Shown here: piece by piece, positions 25,982 through 34,880 of the stretch
How the letters are laid out: each line of letters opens with the position of its first letter
Numbering within the stretch: the stretch's first letter is position 1
NCBI GenBank assembly: GCA_944388755.1
Contig: CALXJY010000012.1
Span: 1 to 35,546, forward strand
Origin: an uncultured Clostridia bacterium
GTDB lineage: Bacteria; Bacillota; Clostridia; TANB77; CAG-508
Reading direction: 5' to 3'
DNA length: 35,546 nucleotides
Program-made: the position numbers and the translations under genes
The notes under the pieces: generated by a model
The model's database searches: none
What the model saw: the letters and a program-made list of their open reading frames with translations, nothing else
Told to the model about the DNA's origin: nothing

Positions 25982-26518
25982 TTATATTAGTTGTAATATA
26001 ACTACTTCTGCTCCGTCTCCTCTTCTTGGTCCTGCTTTTACTATTCTTGTAAAGCCTCCTACATTTTTTCCTGCATATTTTGGAGCAATTTCATTAAATA
26101 ACATTGATGGTAAATCTATTTTTTTACCTTCGTTATCTTTTACTTTATTTAATTTTCTCATCATTTTTCTTCTAGCATTTAATCTTGTTGGCATATCTTT
26201 TTGTCTTTTTTCTTTTACTTCTTCTTTTACAACTTTTAAATATTCTTTTCCATTTTTGCTTTTTACTAGTTCTGTAATTTTATTTCCCTTTGTATCTAGT
26301 TTTGCTTTTTTTATTGTTACTTCTACTTCTTCATAATTGTCTTTTTCTTTTATTGCTAATGATATTAGGCTATCTACTATTGATTTTACTTCTTTTGCTC
26401 TTGCTTCTGTTGTTTCTATTTTTCCATGTACAAGTAAGTCTGTAGTTTGATTTTTTAACATTGCTTTTCTAATATCTGTTGTAACTCCTAACTTTCTATT
26501 TTTTGCCAATTTTTTCAC
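25982..26518 (-). CDS. rplQ: Ribosomal protein L17, with a large insertion
   Basis: 178 residues; typical bacterial L17 has about 115-130. The N-terminal LGVTTDIRKAMLKNQTTDLL and the C-terminal FNEIAPKYAGKNVGGFTRIVKAGPRRGDGAEVVILQL are canonical. Between them, replacing a short loop, are roughly 50 extra Lys/Glu-rich residues (about 68-118). L17 binds 23S rRNA domains II and III at the peptide-exit side of the large subunit, so the insertion would be a surface extension. It is the last gene of the operon, 17 bp after rpoA, and is followed by a strong terminator. Confidence 0.96.
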   Translation of the reverse strand: MKKLAKNRKLGVTTDIRKAMLKNQTTDLLVHGKIETTEARAKEVKSIVDSLISLAIKEKDNYEEVEVTIKKAKLDTKGNKITELVKSKNGKEYLKVVKEEVKEKRQKDMPTRLNARRKMMRKLNKVKDNEGKKIDLPSMLFNEIAPKYAGKNVGGFTRIVKAGPRRGDGAEVVILQLI

Positions 26519-26535
26519 CTTCCTTTTTATTTATG

Positions 26536-27483
26536 TTATTCATCTTCTTTTGCAAAACTTAGTCCTAATGAAGCAAGTTTTGCTGTTACTTCGTCAAATG
26601 ATTTTTTACCTAAATTTCTTACTTTCATCATGTCTGATTCAGATTTGTTTGTTAAATCTTCTACTGTTGCAATTCCAGCTCTTTTTAGGCAGTTAAATGA
26701 TCTTACTGATAATTCTAGTTCTTCGATTGACATTTCTAGCACTTTTTCTTTTTTAGCTTCTTCTTTTTCAATCATTACTTGTGTATTTTTAGTTGTTTCA
26801 GATAAATCTATAAATAATTCTAGATGTCCTGTCATAACTTTTGCAGCTAAACTTAATGCTTCATGTGCTTTTAAGCTTCCGTCAGTCCAAACTTCTATTA
26901 CAAGTTTGTCATAATCTACCATTTGCCCTACTCTTGTGTTTTCTACTTGATAGTTCACCTTTTTCACTGGTGTGTATATTGAATCGATTGGTAATACAGA
27001 TATATCTTGATTTGGTTTTTTATTTTTCTCTGCTGAGTTGTATCCTCTTCCTTTGTCTGCTGTCATTTCCATTTTTAAATGTCCACCTTCTGCTACAGTT
27101 GCAATATGTAATTCAGGATTTAGTACTTCTACTGTTCCATCTGTTACTATATCTCCTGCTGTAACTTCTCCTTCACCATTAAAATCTATTCTTAATATTT
27201 TTTCTTCTATGTCGTCTGATTTTAATCTTACATTTTTTAAATTTACTATAATTTCTGGTACGTCTTCTACTACATTTGGTATTGTAGAAAATTCATGTAA
27301 TACTCCATCTATTTTTACACTTGTTATTGCAGTTCCTGGTAATGATGAAAGTAATATTCTTCTTAATGAATTTCCTATTGTTACACCATATCCTCTTTCT
27401 AATGGTTCACATACAAATTTTGCATAATTATTTGTATCATCAATCTCTAGACATTCAATATTTGGCTTTTCAAATTCTATCAT
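26536..27483 (-). CDS. rpoA: RNA polymerase alpha subunit
   Basis: 315 residues, full length. The N-terminal dimerization domain has [25 protein letters not shown]; the C-terminal domain contains the helix-hairpin-helix that contacts UP elements and activators ([15 protein letters not shown], then [12 protein letters not shown]). It nucleates assembly of the polymerase core. ATG behind TAGGAGGT. A 112-bp gap to rpsD contains a hairpin (about 27545-27588), which might separate or process the transcript there. Encoded in the standard place between rpsD and rplQ. Confidence 0.98.
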   Translation of the reverse strand: MIEFEKPNIECLEIDDTNNYAKFVCEPLERGYGVTIGNSLRRILLSSLPGTAITSVKIDGVLHEFSTIPNVVEDVPEIIVNLKNVRLKSDDIEEKILRIDFNGEGEVTAGDIVTDGTVEVLNPELHIATVAEGGHLKMEMTADKGRGYNSAEKNKKPNQDISVLPIDSIYTPVKKVNYQVENTRVGQMVDYDKLVIEVWTDGSLKAHEALSLAAKVMTGHLELFIDLSETTKNTQVMIEKEEAKKEKVLEMSIEELELSVRSFNCLKRAGIATVEDLTNKSESDMMKVRNLGKKSFDEVTAKLASLGLSFAKEDE

Positions 27484-27595
27484 TTTTACCTCCTAATATG
27501 AGAACTCTCATCTCACTTATTTTAAAACCTTTTTCCGTTTCTTAAAGTAAAATTTAAAGTTATGATAAAAACTTTATAATTACTTTTTAACACTA

Positions 27596-28222
27596 CTATT
27601 TTGAGTAAAGCTCTACTATTAAATGTTCTTCTATTGGTAGGTCGATATCTTCTCTTGAAGCTAATCTTACAACCTTACCACTTACATTTTTATTATCTCT
27701 TTCTAACCATGCTGGTACTGGTCTATTTGCTGTTTCTTCAACATTTATTTTTATTGTAGCGTTATCTTTTTTGTTTTCCTTTATTGTTATTACATCTCCA
27801 GCTTTTACTAAGTATGATGGTATATTTACTTTTTTACCATTTACCTCAAATTGTCCGTGGTTTACAAATTGTCTTGCTTGTGCTCTTGATGTTCCAAATC
27901 CTAATCTGTATACAACATTATCTAATCTACTTTCTAATATTTGTAATAGGTTTTCACCTGTGATTCCTTTTTTATTTGAAGCCATTTCAAAATATTTTCT
28001 AAATTGTTTTTCTCCAACTCCATAATATGATTTTGTTTTTTGTTTTTCTCTTAATTGAGTTCCATATTCAGATAATTTAGCTCTTTTTTGTCCATGTTGT
28101 CCTGGTGCATAGTTTCTTCTTGATATACTACATTTTTCTGAATAGCATCTTGATCCTTTTAAGAACAATTTTTGTCCTTCTCTACGACAAATACGACATT
28201 GTTCATCTTTATATCTTGCCAT
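27596..28222 (-). CDS. rpsD: Ribosomal protein S4
   Basis: 208 residues. N-terminal zinc-finger-like cysteines CRICRREGQ...CSISRR, then the Gly/Gln-rich [15 protein letters not shown] and the S4 RNA-binding domain ([27 protein letters not shown]). S4 starts 30S assembly on the 5' domain of 16S rRNA. In gamma-proteobacteria it represses the alpha operon; here it sits in that operon, unlike in Bacillus, where rpsD stands alone. This makes the leader before rpsM a candidate site for S4. ATG behind AAGGAGT; 23 bp after rpsK. Confidence 0.98.
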   Translation of the reverse strand: MARYKDEQCRICRREGQKLFLKGSRCYSEKCSISRRNYAPGQHGQKRAKLSEYGTQLREKQKTKSYYGVGEKQFRKYFEMASNKKGITGENLLQILESRLDNVVYRLGFGTSRAQARQFVNHGQFEVNGKKVNIPSYLVKAGDVITIKENKKDNATIKINVEETANRPVPAWLERDNKNVSGKVVRLASREDIDLPIEEHLIVELYSK

Positions 28223-28245
28223 TTTTATACTCCTTTCTTAGATTA

Positions 28246-28644
28246 CTATACTCTTCTTCTTTTTGGTGGTCTACATCCATTATGTGGTATTGGTGTTACA
28301 TCTTTTATACTGCTTAATTCTAAACCTGCTGTTTGTAATGCTCTAATTGCAGCTTCTCTTCCTGAACCTGGACCTTTAACATATACTTCTACTGTTTTTA
28401 ATCCGTGTTCCATAGCTGCTTTTGCTGCTGTTTCTGCAACTTGTCCAGCTGCATATGGTGTGCTTTTTCTTGAACCTTTAAATCCAAGTTCTCCAGCACT
28501 CCCCCATGATATAGCATTTCCTTGTGTGTCTGTTATTGTTACAATTGTATTGTTAAAGCTAGAGTGAATGTGTGCAGCTCCTTTTTCGATATTTTTTCTA
28601 TTTCTTCTAGCTACTGGTTTTCTTGTTGTATTTTTGTTAGCCAT
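28246..28644 (-). CDS. rpsK: Ribosomal protein S11
   Basis: 132 residues, canonical: [38 protein letters not shown] and the C-terminal [19 protein letters not shown]11 lies on the 30S platform and contacts S7 and the mRNA exit area. Start behind AAGGAGGGA. It is 55 bp after rpsM and 23 bp before rpsD, in the usual alpha-operon order. Confidence 0.98.
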   Translation of the reverse strand: MANKNTTRKPVARRNRKNIEKGAAHIHSSFNNTIVTITDTQGNAISWGSAGELGFKGSRKSTPYAAGQVAETAAKAAMEHGLKTVEVYVKGPGSGREAAIRALQTAGLELSSIKDVTPIPHNGCRPPKRRRV

Positions 28645-28699
28645 TTTTTAAAATTCCCTCCTTTTAAGGTTTTTATTTTCGATTCATTTTATATTATTT

Positions 28700-29068
28700 T
28701 TATTTTTTACTTTTACTTACTAATTTTCTAGGACCTTTTCTTGTTCTAGCATTTGTTTTTGTTCTTTGTCCTCTTACAGGTAAACCTCTTCTGTGTCTTA
28801 GTCCTCTGTAGCAACCAATTTCTGTAAGTCTTTTTATGTTAAGAGCAACTTCTCTTCTTAGGTCTCCTTCTACGTTATATGATTCATCAATGATTTTTCT
28901 GATTGCATTTTCTTGTTCATCAGTTAAATCTTTTACTCTTGTATCTGGATTTATTCCAGCTTGTTTTAATATTTTTTGAGAACTTGATAATCCTATTCCA
29001 TAGATATATGTTAGTCCTACTTCTACTCTTTTTTCTTTTGGTAAGTCTACTCCTGCTATACGAGCCAT
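28700..29068 (-). CDS. rpsM: Ribosomal protein S13
   Basis: 122 residues from the ATG at 29068, which follows GTGGAGGTG at 8 nt and gives the conserved [14 protein letters not shown]; an ATG six codons upstream is an artefact of the leader. S13 bridges the 30S head to the 50S subunit; its basic tail ([14 protein letters not shown]) contacts the P-site tRNA. It is preceded by a 180-bp leader with a nested hairpin, larger than any other gap in the operon. Confidence 0.98.
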   Translation of the reverse strand: MARIAGVDLPKEKRVEVGLTYIYGIGLSSSQKILKQAGINPDTRVKDLTDEQENAIRKIIDESYNVEGDLRREVALNIKRLTEIGCYRGLRHRRGLPVRGQRTKTNARTRKGPRKLVSKSKK

Positions 29069-29166
29069 ATTTTTTTGCACCTCCACAATTTTTTATTTTT
29101 ACTTTTTAACTGAAATGCACTCAAAAATATTTTGAGCGGTTTTAAAAAGTTTTTTGAATATATATA

Positions 29167-29224
29167 AACACAAATTCGATATGTAAACCTTTTTAGGTTT
29201 CACAGCCGCTACCTAATTTGTGTT
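29167..29224 (-). promoter_or_regulatory. Nested hairpin in rpmJ-rpsM spacer
   Basis: Outer 10-bp arms AACACAAATT (29167-29176) and AATTTGTGTT (29215-29224) enclose a 6-bp hairpin AAACCT/AGGTTT (29185-29200). It lies 100 nt before rpsM, whose operon includes rpsD. It is a candidate ribosomal-protein leader, possibly bound by S4. Confidence 0.45.
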
Positions 29225-29248
29225 ATAAGCTGAATTTTTAGTTAATAA

Positions 29249-29362
29249 CTATCCTTGTCTTTGTTTGTGTTTTGGGTTTTCACAAATAACTCTAATAACC
29301 CCTTTTCTTTTTATTACTTTGCATTTGTCACACATTTTTTTTACTGATGGTCTTACTTTCAT
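29249..29362 (-). CDS. rpmJ: Ribosomal protein L36
   Basis: 37 residues, [21 protein letters not shown] followed by [16 protein letters not shown]. The four zinc ligands (C11, C14, C27, H32) mark the zinc-binding form of L36, a late-assembling large-subunit protein. The reading frame is short and easily missed. Start behind AAGGAGGTG. It sits between infA (147-bp gap holding a 23-bp hairpin) and rpsM, the order usual in bacteria. Confidence 0.96.
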   Translation of the reverse strand: MKVRPSVKKMCDKCKVIKRKGVIRVICENPKHKQRQG

Positions 29363-29411
29363 TTTTGCACCTCCTTAAATTTTTGCTTTACATTCTAATG
29401 GTTTAAGTTAT

Positions 29412-29461
29412 GCAATTTCTTTTGAAAGTAAAATTTCAATTTTACTTTCAAAAGAAATTGC
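29412..29461. repeat. Perfect 23-bp inverted repeat between infA and rpmJ
   Basis: Arms 29412-29434 and 29439-29461 (outer ends GCAATTTC and GAAATTGC), 4-nt loop. A second, outer pairing TACATTC/GAATGTA lies just outside. There is no T-tract in either direction, so it does not look like a simple terminator. The inner sequence resembles the A-rich palindrome of repeat copy A. Confidence 0.7.
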
Positions 29462-29509
29462 TAATTTGAATGTAAAAATTTATTTTGGGTTAATTTTTAA
29501 CTTAATTAA

Positions 29510-29728
29510 TTATTTTGCTCTCCATGTAATACGACCTTTGCTTAAGTCATATGGAGATAGTTCTACTTTTACTTTATCTCCTGGTAGGATTTTTATGTAG
29601 TTCATTCTAAGTTTTCCTGATATATGGGCTAATATTTGATGTCCATTTTCTAGTTCTACTTTGAAGTTTGTATTTGGTAGTGCTTCAACTACTGTTCCTT
29701 CAACTTCTATAACATCCTCTTTTGCCAT
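29510..29728 (-). CDS. infA: Translation initiation factor IF-1
   Basis: 72 residues, a single S1-type OB fold: [40 protein letters not shown] and [22 protein letters not shown]-1 occupies the A site of the 30S subunit during initiation. The start follows AAGGAGGT. 101 bp after map and no KOW-domain gene between them. It heads the ribosomal part of the run. Confidence 0.98.
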   Translation of the reverse strand: MAKEDVIEVEGTVVEALPNTNFKVELENGHQILAHISGKLRMNYIKILPGDKVKVELSPYDLSKGRITWRAK

Positions 29729-29829
29729 ATTTTTACCTCCTTACATAGAGTTTTATTTTTTACATAATATATAAACGAATTTGCAAAATATTCCTATTTT
29801 GCGTTTAACTATTTTATTTTACTATATAA

Positions 29830-30600
29830 TTATAAAATTGTCAAGATTTTTGGCTCTTTTTCTGTAATTAAAATTGTATTTTCATAATGTGCTGATAAAC
29901 TTCCGTCTTCAGTCACAATTGTCCAACCATCATCTAATTCTAAAATATTGGGTTTTCCTTGTATTACCATAGGCTCTATTGCAAGAGTCATGCCTGGTTC
30001 AAGCCTAATTCCTCTTCCTGCTTTTCCATAGTTTGGAATTCCAGGATCTTCATGCATATCTTTTCCTATTCCATGTCCTTGAAATTCACGTACTACAGAA
30101 AATCCTTGTGATTTCACATATTCTCCTATTGCATGTGATATATCTCCAATTCTATAACCTACTTTTGCATATTTTATTCCTTCAAAAAAAGCTTGTTTTG
30201 TTACATCAACTAATCTTTTAGTTTCTTTTGGTACTTTTCCTATTATAAAAGTTCTTGCTGCATCTCCATTATATCCGTTTTTTAATGCTACTGTATCTAT
30301 GCTTACTATATCTCCTTCTTTTATTATTCTATGTTTTGATGGTATTCCATGTATTACTTCATCATTTATAGATACACATATTGAAGCTGGAAATTCCGGT
30401 ACTCCTTTTATTCCAGGATTATACCCTTTTTCTGCTGGTATTGCTCCTAAATCCCTCATTGTTTTTTCTGCTATTTGATCTAATTCATATGTTGACATTC
30501 CTGGTTTAATTTCTTTTTCCAGTTTTTGATATGTTAGAGCTACAACTTTACAGGCTTCTTTCATTAGTTCTATTTCTTTTTTTGATTTTATAGTTACCAT
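29830..30600 (-). CDS. map: Methionine aminopeptidase
   Basis: 256 residues, the length of type I enzymes. It removes the initiator Met co-translationally after deformylation. Metal ligands are visible: D in VSIDTVALKNGYNGDAARTF (two Asp), H in FQGHGIGKDMHED, E in LAIEPMV and the C-terminal E in AHYENTILI. Located 19 bp after adk and before infA, the standard Firmicute order. Confidence 0.97.
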   Translation of the reverse strand: MVTIKSKKEIELMKEACKVVALTYQKLEKEIKPGMSTYELDQIAEKTMRDLGAIPAEKGYNPGIKGVPEFPASICVSINDEVIHGIPSKHRIIKEGDIVSIDTVALKNGYNGDAARTFIIGKVPKETKRLVDVTKQAFFEGIKYAKVGYRIGDISHAIGEYVKSQGFSVVREFQGHGIGKDMHEDPGIPNYGKAGRGIRLEPGMTLAIEPMVIQGKPNILELDDGWTIVTEDGSLSAHYENTILITEKEPKILTIL

Positions 30601-30619
30601 CTGTTATTGCTTCCTTTCC

Positions 30620-31291
30620 CTATTTTGCTATATTGTTTATGTCTTTTGCAACTTCTTCTGCTACATCTTTTCCTAAATGGTTTATTTTTATGCTTACTTC
30701 TTCTGTTCTTAATATTCCTTTTTCTTCATAATATTTTATTAATGGACTTGTTTGTTCCATGTACAATTTTATTCTTGATTTGATTGTTTCTTCATTATCA
30801 TCTTTTCTTTGTACTATCTTGCTTCCACATTTATCACATATACCTTCTTGTTTTGGTGGATTCATTACTAAATTATATATAGTTTTACATTCTGGATTTG
30901 AACATATTCTTCTATTTACTATTCTTTCTATTATTTCGTCTTCTGGTGTTGTTAAGTTTAATACCATATCTACCTTTTTGCTTTTTTCTTCTAAGATTTT
31001 ATCTAATGCTTTTGCCTGTTCTATTGTTCTTGGAAATCCATCTAATATTGCTCCATTTTGTACATCTTTTTGTTCTAATCTATCCTTTACTATTTGTATT
31101 GTAATATCATCTGGTACTAAATTTCCTTTTGATATATATTTTTCTGCTATTTTCCCTAATTCTGTTTTTTCTTGCATGTTTTTTCTAAATATATCTCCTG
31201 TTGATATTTGCTTTATTCCTATATTTTTTTCTAGCATACTTGCTACTGTTCCCTTTCCTGTTCCAGGTGCTCCTAGCATTATAATTATCAT
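30620..31291 (-). CDS. adk: Adenylate kinase
   Basis: 223 residues. It interconverts AMP, ADP and ATP. Walker A GAPGTGKGT, the AMP-binding ISTGDIFRKN, DGFPRT and the lid with a zinc site (CSNPEC and CDKCG), which marks a long Gram-positive-type enzyme. It is the first gene of the block. In most Firmicutes secY and the spc operon precede it; here an independent promoter does (31328-31356). Confidence 0.97.
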   Translation of the reverse strand: MIIIMLGAPGTGKGTVASMLEKNIGIKQISTGDIFRKNMQEKTELGKIAEKYISKGNLVPDDITIQIVKDRLEQKDVQNGAILDGFPRTIEQAKALDKILEEKSKKVDMVLNLTTPEDEIIERIVNRRICSNPECKTIYNLVMNPPKQEGICDKCGSKIVQRKDDNEETIKSRIKLYMEQTSPLIKYYEEKGILRTEEVSIKINHLGKDVAEEVAKDINNIAK

Positions 31292-31327
31292 ATATTCATC
31301 TCTCCATTCTCTTTATTTTACTTTCAT

Positions 31328-31356
31328 ATTGTACTACAAAAGTATACAAATTTCAA
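31328..31356 (-). promoter_or_regulatory. Promoter of the adk-map-infA-alpha operon
   Basis: -35 TTGAAA (31356-31351), 17-bp spacer, -10 TACAAT (31333-31328), about 37 bp before the adk start. Confidence 0.65.
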
Positions 31357-31386
31357 GTTTCTTTATAAAAAGATTATAAGAAAAAT

Positions 31387-31544
31387 TGCTTTCCGTTAAT
31401 TTGTTCTGTGCCAAATTTATAAAATAAATTTGTGTGCAATGTGATTTGCCTATTAGAAAAGTGTGCATTTTGCTTCACGAATATGCACAGCTCAAGGTAA
31501 CTTAACCTTGTTGTATAGTCAAAATCTTCGATTTTTCTATACAA
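31387..31544. repeat. Intergenic structured repeat, copy D
   Basis: The left half (31387-31441) matches copy A at 25-79; the right half (31462-31517) matches copy C at 25821-25876. A final stem TTGTATAG (31511-31518) with CTATACAA (31537-31544) pairs like that of copy C, though the inner sequences differ. So D carries both modules. It occupies most of the 300-bp gap between adk and the gene at 31596. Confidence 0.75.
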
Positions 31545-31545
31545 T

Positions 31546-31577
31546 AAAAAAGAAGGTATCCTAAAATAGGAACCTTC
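31546..31577 (-). terminator. Terminator of gene 31596-32534
   Basis: Arms GAAGG..TCCTA (31552-31563) and TAGGA..CCTTC (31567-31577), a three-base loop, then a minus-strand T-run (31551-31546). Confidence 0.7.
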
Positions 31578-31595
31578 ATGTTTTAGAAATCATAA

Positions 31596-32534
31596 TTAGT
31601 AAATCTTATTTAACTCACTATAAATATATTGTTTGAAAGCTTTTTTCCAATATCTATATTCCTTTGGTTCTTTAGGATATTCTTCTCCTATATTTGTATT
31701 TAGTGCTTTATAAAAATTATTTACTTTTATGATTATGTCTTCGTTAAATACTATCTGTTTTAACTTTTCAGTTGGTTCATTTATCTTCCAATTGAATTTA
31801 TCAGGTGCAAATACTTCAACATCATACATAAGAGCTGGCTTTCTATCTTTTCCAAAAAAACAGTCACTATATCCTAAGCATTTTGCTTTATACTTATTTC
31901 CTGTAAGAATTAAAACTTCTTTTTCTTCTGGTTTTAGATATTCTTTTCCAAACCTCTCCATATCTAATATGATTGCACCTTTGTTGAAGTGTAACTTGCA
32001 AATTGCGAGTTTGTTTTTATTACCATATCCTAGTGCAATAATTTCTTTTATAGTTGCTTTTGTTGTGCTCTGAAACGCATCAATGAATTCATATTCTCCA
32101 TCTCTTGTTTCAGATATTTCAGTTTGTCTGCATGCCCTTACTGTTTCATATGTGATTTCTTTACCATTATTTGCAAAAGTAAATAATAATACAACCATGT
32201 CCGCAATCTTCTGTAATCCTATTGGCGTAATTAGCCCTGGTGTTTGTTTTTTTCCTTCACTGAATCTCATGAACTCAGCTTTATCATTTCCCATTAGAGT
32301 ATTTATAGTCTCATATGCTTTTCTCGCATTAACTGTTTCTTTATCAAAGTATTTTTCTGTGATAAATTTGCCATCAGGATTCCCAACATAATATTTTTGG
32401 GCTGATATAATATCACTGGAAACTGTTTTTACAAAATTTTTTTTGTTCTCTTTACTTGTTGATTTACCCAGTAGTTCTTTACTTACATTTGTATGAAGTC
32501 TGTTAATGGTATTATCTTGGCTTATTTTCTTCAT
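31596..32534 (-). CDS. Possible ADP-ribosyltransferase-fold protein
   Basis: 312 residues; ATG behind TAGGAGGA. The C-terminal half has the order of an ADP-ribosyltransferase of the R-S-E class: an Arg in ETVRACRQTE (R133 or R136), a Ser-Thr-Thr strand in DAFQSTTKA (156-158) and a Glu-x-Glu in KPEEKEVLIL (E204, E206) followed by TGNKYKAK, resembling the ExE turn and final strand. Toxins of this fold move ADP-ribose from NAD to a protein. The N-terminal 125 residues are Lys-rich with no known domain. There is no signal peptide, so secretion is not shown. No immunity gene is obvious. Similarity is by motif only and moderate; a phage or effector origin is a guess. Confidence 0.5.
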   Translation of the reverse strand: MKKISQDNTINRLHTNVSKELLGKSTSKENKKNFVKTVSSDIISAQKYYVGNPDGKFITEKYFDKETVNARKAYETINTLMGNDKAEFMRFSEGKKQTPGLITPIGLQKIADMVVLLFTFANNGKEITYETVRACRQTEISETRDGEYEFIDAFQSTTKATIKEIIALGYGNKNKLAICKLHFNKGAIILDMERFGKEYLKPEEKEVLILTGNKYKAKCLGYSDCFFGKDRKPALMYDVEVFAPDKFNWKINEPTEKLKQIVFNEDIIIKVNNFYKALNTNIGEEYPKEPKEYRYWKKAFKQYIYSELNKIY

Positions 32535-32803
32535 AATGTAATCCTCCTAAAATGTTGTTTGTACCTAACTTAAGACATTTACCTCAATTATACATTCTTA
32601 GATTAGTATGAGGTAATCTTTTTGCTACAAATATTTATGGTTTTGTTATTATATCATTTTAGGAAATTGCTGTCAAACATATTTATTTTATTGTTAATAA
32701 TATGTTTTTTCTAAATCTAAAAAAAAGTATCTGTTAAGTAATACGTGGCAAAATTTTATCCATATATTTTGTATATAATTTGGTTTTTTATATTTCTATA
32801 GTT

Positions 32804-33757
32804 TTATGACTTTGTATCATTCCCATTATTTCCAAGTATTTTAACTCCACCTGTAGCCTCTACTGTTTTTGTTGCCATCTCTTTTATTTGCTTATATGCC
32901 TGGTCTAGTTTTTCTTGCATTGCCATTTTTTCTGCATTTGCTTTTTCAATTTCTTCTTTTAACATTTCTATTTTATCATTTTGTCTTTCTATTGTATTTT
33001 CATAATCTTTCTTTAGTAACTCTGTTGTATATTTGTTTTCTTTTTCTATTTCTGTTGTTGCTTCTTTTTTTCCTCTTGTATATTCTTTTTCTAATTGCAT
33101 TGGCATTCCATTTACTTTACTCTCTAATTCCTTTATGTGTTCTGCCTTTGCTTCTGCTTCCTCTAATAGTTCTTTTATTTCGGTCTCTTTTTTTGAAAGC
33201 TCTTTTTCTCTTTCTTCTTTCTCGTCTTCCCACTTATTGTTACTTATTTCTCTTTCTCTTCTTATTTTGTAATTATATTCCTCGTTTTCTCTTTCTCTTT
33301 CTATTTTTAGATTCTTTGCTTTTGTTTCATATTCTTTTTCAAGTTCTTCTTTTTTTACTTTATATTCTTCTTCTAAATTTTTTATTTCTTCATTTATTTC
33401 TTCTGTTTTTCTTTTTTTATTATTTTCTAATTCTGACATGTAATCCTTTCCTGCATTTACTATAACTACTAGATTATTTAGTTCTTTTTCTATTCCATAC
33501 AACTCTTTCAATTTTCTTTCTTCTTCTTGTATTGCCATTTCTAAATCTTGAAATTTTTTATTTAATTCTTCTGAAAATATTTTTTGTTCTACATTTACTC
33601 TTGTTTCTTCTATGGCTTTTTCTACTTTTTGTTTCTTTTCTTCTTTTTCAGGTTCGTATTTCATCTGTGCCATGTTTTTTTCTCTTTCTAATGCTTCATT
33701 TAATGCCTCTAATATTTCTGCTTTTGTATTTTTTAATGTTATTTCTTCTTTTTTCAT
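32804..33757 (-). CDS. Long coiled-coil protein
   Basis: 317 residues dominated by Glu and Lys, with heptad-like patterns from about 10 to 295. A Gly-rich tail follows (EATGGVKILGNNGN). No signal peptide or membrane segment, so it is cytoplasmic. The central part (KKRKTEEINEEIKNLEEE and later KEYETKAKNLKIERE) resembles SMC- or MukB-like coils but has no ATPase head. A similar gene type is the unknown alanine/Glu-rich Firmicute protein. The ATG follows GAAGGAGTA. Gaps on both sides (269 and 232 bp) are AT-rich; the left one holds nothing I recognise. Function unknown. Confidence 0.65.
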   Translation of the reverse strand: MKKEEITLKNTKAEILEALNEALEREKNMAQMKYEPEKEEKKQKVEKAIEETRVNVEQKIFSEELNKKFQDLEMAIQEEERKLKELYGIEKELNNLVVIVNAGKDYMSELENNKKRKTEEINEEIKNLEEEYKVKKEELEKEYETKAKNLKIERERENEEYNYKIRREREISNNKWEDEKEEREKELSKKETEIKELLEEAEAKAEHIKELESKVNGMPMQLEKEYTRGKKEATTEIEKENKYTTELLKKDYENTIERQNDKIEMLKEEIEKANAEKMAMQEKLDQAYKQIKEMATKTVEATGGVKILGNNGNDTKS

Positions 33758-33989
33758 GATTCTTACTCCTTCTTTTTTATTTTTTTCTATTTTATCATAT
33801 TTTTCTTTTTAAGAGAATATTTTATGATAAAAAAGCATGGAAATTTATCATGTTTTGCAAACAAGTAAAAATATCTGCAATACCACTAAATTTGCTATCC
33901 TTTTTTCTTCGTAGATTTTCCTGATTTTTTATTACAGTTTTCTAATTTCATTTGATTTTCTTAAATTTGCTATTTGTTTATCATATAAT

Positions 33990-34808
33990 TTACAAAGAGA
34001 ATTTACTTGTTCTTCTTATAATTCTTCTTCTCTTCCGTGCTAATCTTGAATCATTTGTTTTATATTTACTTTTAGCTCTATAATCAAGTATATAATGCAT
34101 TTTCTTTCCAGTCAGTGCCGAAATATGTTCAAGTTCAACAGCATAACCTTCGCGTGGACTTTCAACCAACGAAGAAAAAACATGTTCAGGTATTTCTGCA
34201 ACTATTGGTTGTAAACTATCTTTTGTACCTTTAGGAATAGTAGAATCAAATATATAATAATTCCCGTTATAAGATACTAAGTTGAATGCATGTGCTTCTC
34301 TTTTTGGTTTATTTTCCTCTCTTTGTATTTCTATTCCTGTCTCTTTGAAATATGCTTCCAATCCAGGTAACTTTTCAGAAATATATTTTAATAAATTTTG
34401 TGATAACATCGCTCTTTCAACACACGCTGCTGCGTTTTTTCCCTGTAAATCAGATGCTTTTCCTCTTTCCATTGAAAAGCGTTCCACGTCTTCTTCATCT
34501 AGATAATTTTCTAATCTACTATTCATATTACTATAGTCTCCAAAATATTCTTGAACTGTTTCAGCAATATATTTCATTAAATCTTGAAATGAATTATTCT
34601 TTGAATTAGATAATTTATTTTCTAATATGTCATATGCATCCTTTACATCTCCTAATTGAACACATCTGTAATCCATTATACCTGATTCCAACAATGCAAC
34701 TTCATTTTTAAATATTCCTCCAAATGTTGATTTTGGACGAGAAACCCAATTCATAACATATCCAGCAGCTCCAAAAGAATTTTTATTATCTAACTTTAAA
34801 ATTCCCAT
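33990..34808 (-). CDS. Transglutaminase/papain-fold-like protein
   Basis: 272 residues. A Cys-His-Asp triad in the right order and spacing: C129 in KNAAACVERAML, H173 in REAHAFNLVSY, D188 in YYIFDSTIPKG. This is the signature of the transglutaminase-like superfamily, covering crosslinkers and cysteine peptidases. Residues about 1-120 are helical and the C-terminal 50 residues are very basic (ARKRRRIIRRTSK). No signal peptide, so unlike the anchored protein at 13391 it seems cytoplasmic. The neighbours are a coiled-coil protein and an AlbA-like regulator. Substrate and role are unknown; a toxin, effector or defence peptidase are open options. Confidence 0.6.
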   Translation of the reverse strand: MGILKLDNKNSFGAAGYVMNWVSRPKSTFGGIFKNEVALLESGIMDYRCVQLGDVKDAYDILENKLSNSKNNSFQDLMKYIAETVQEYFGDYSNMNSRLENYLDEEDVERFSMERGKASDLQGKNAAACVERAMLSQNLLKYISEKLPGLEAYFKETGIEIQREENKPKREAHAFNLVSYNGNYYIFDSTIPKGTKDSLQPIVAEIPEHVFSSLVESPREGYAVELEHISALTGKKMHYILDYRAKSKYKTNDSRLARKRRRIIRRTSKFSL

Positions 34809-34880
34809 AATTTCTCCTTATCTTTTATATTTCATATATATTCATTACAAAATGTTACATATTAATCATAACATAAATTA

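Noticed and set aside
33840..33989. A second-frame tail after the transglutaminase-like gene (EEQVNSLCKLYDKQIANLRK)
   Set aside because: It could be a frameshifted extension of that gene, but the stop precedes it in frame and there is no start; too short to support.
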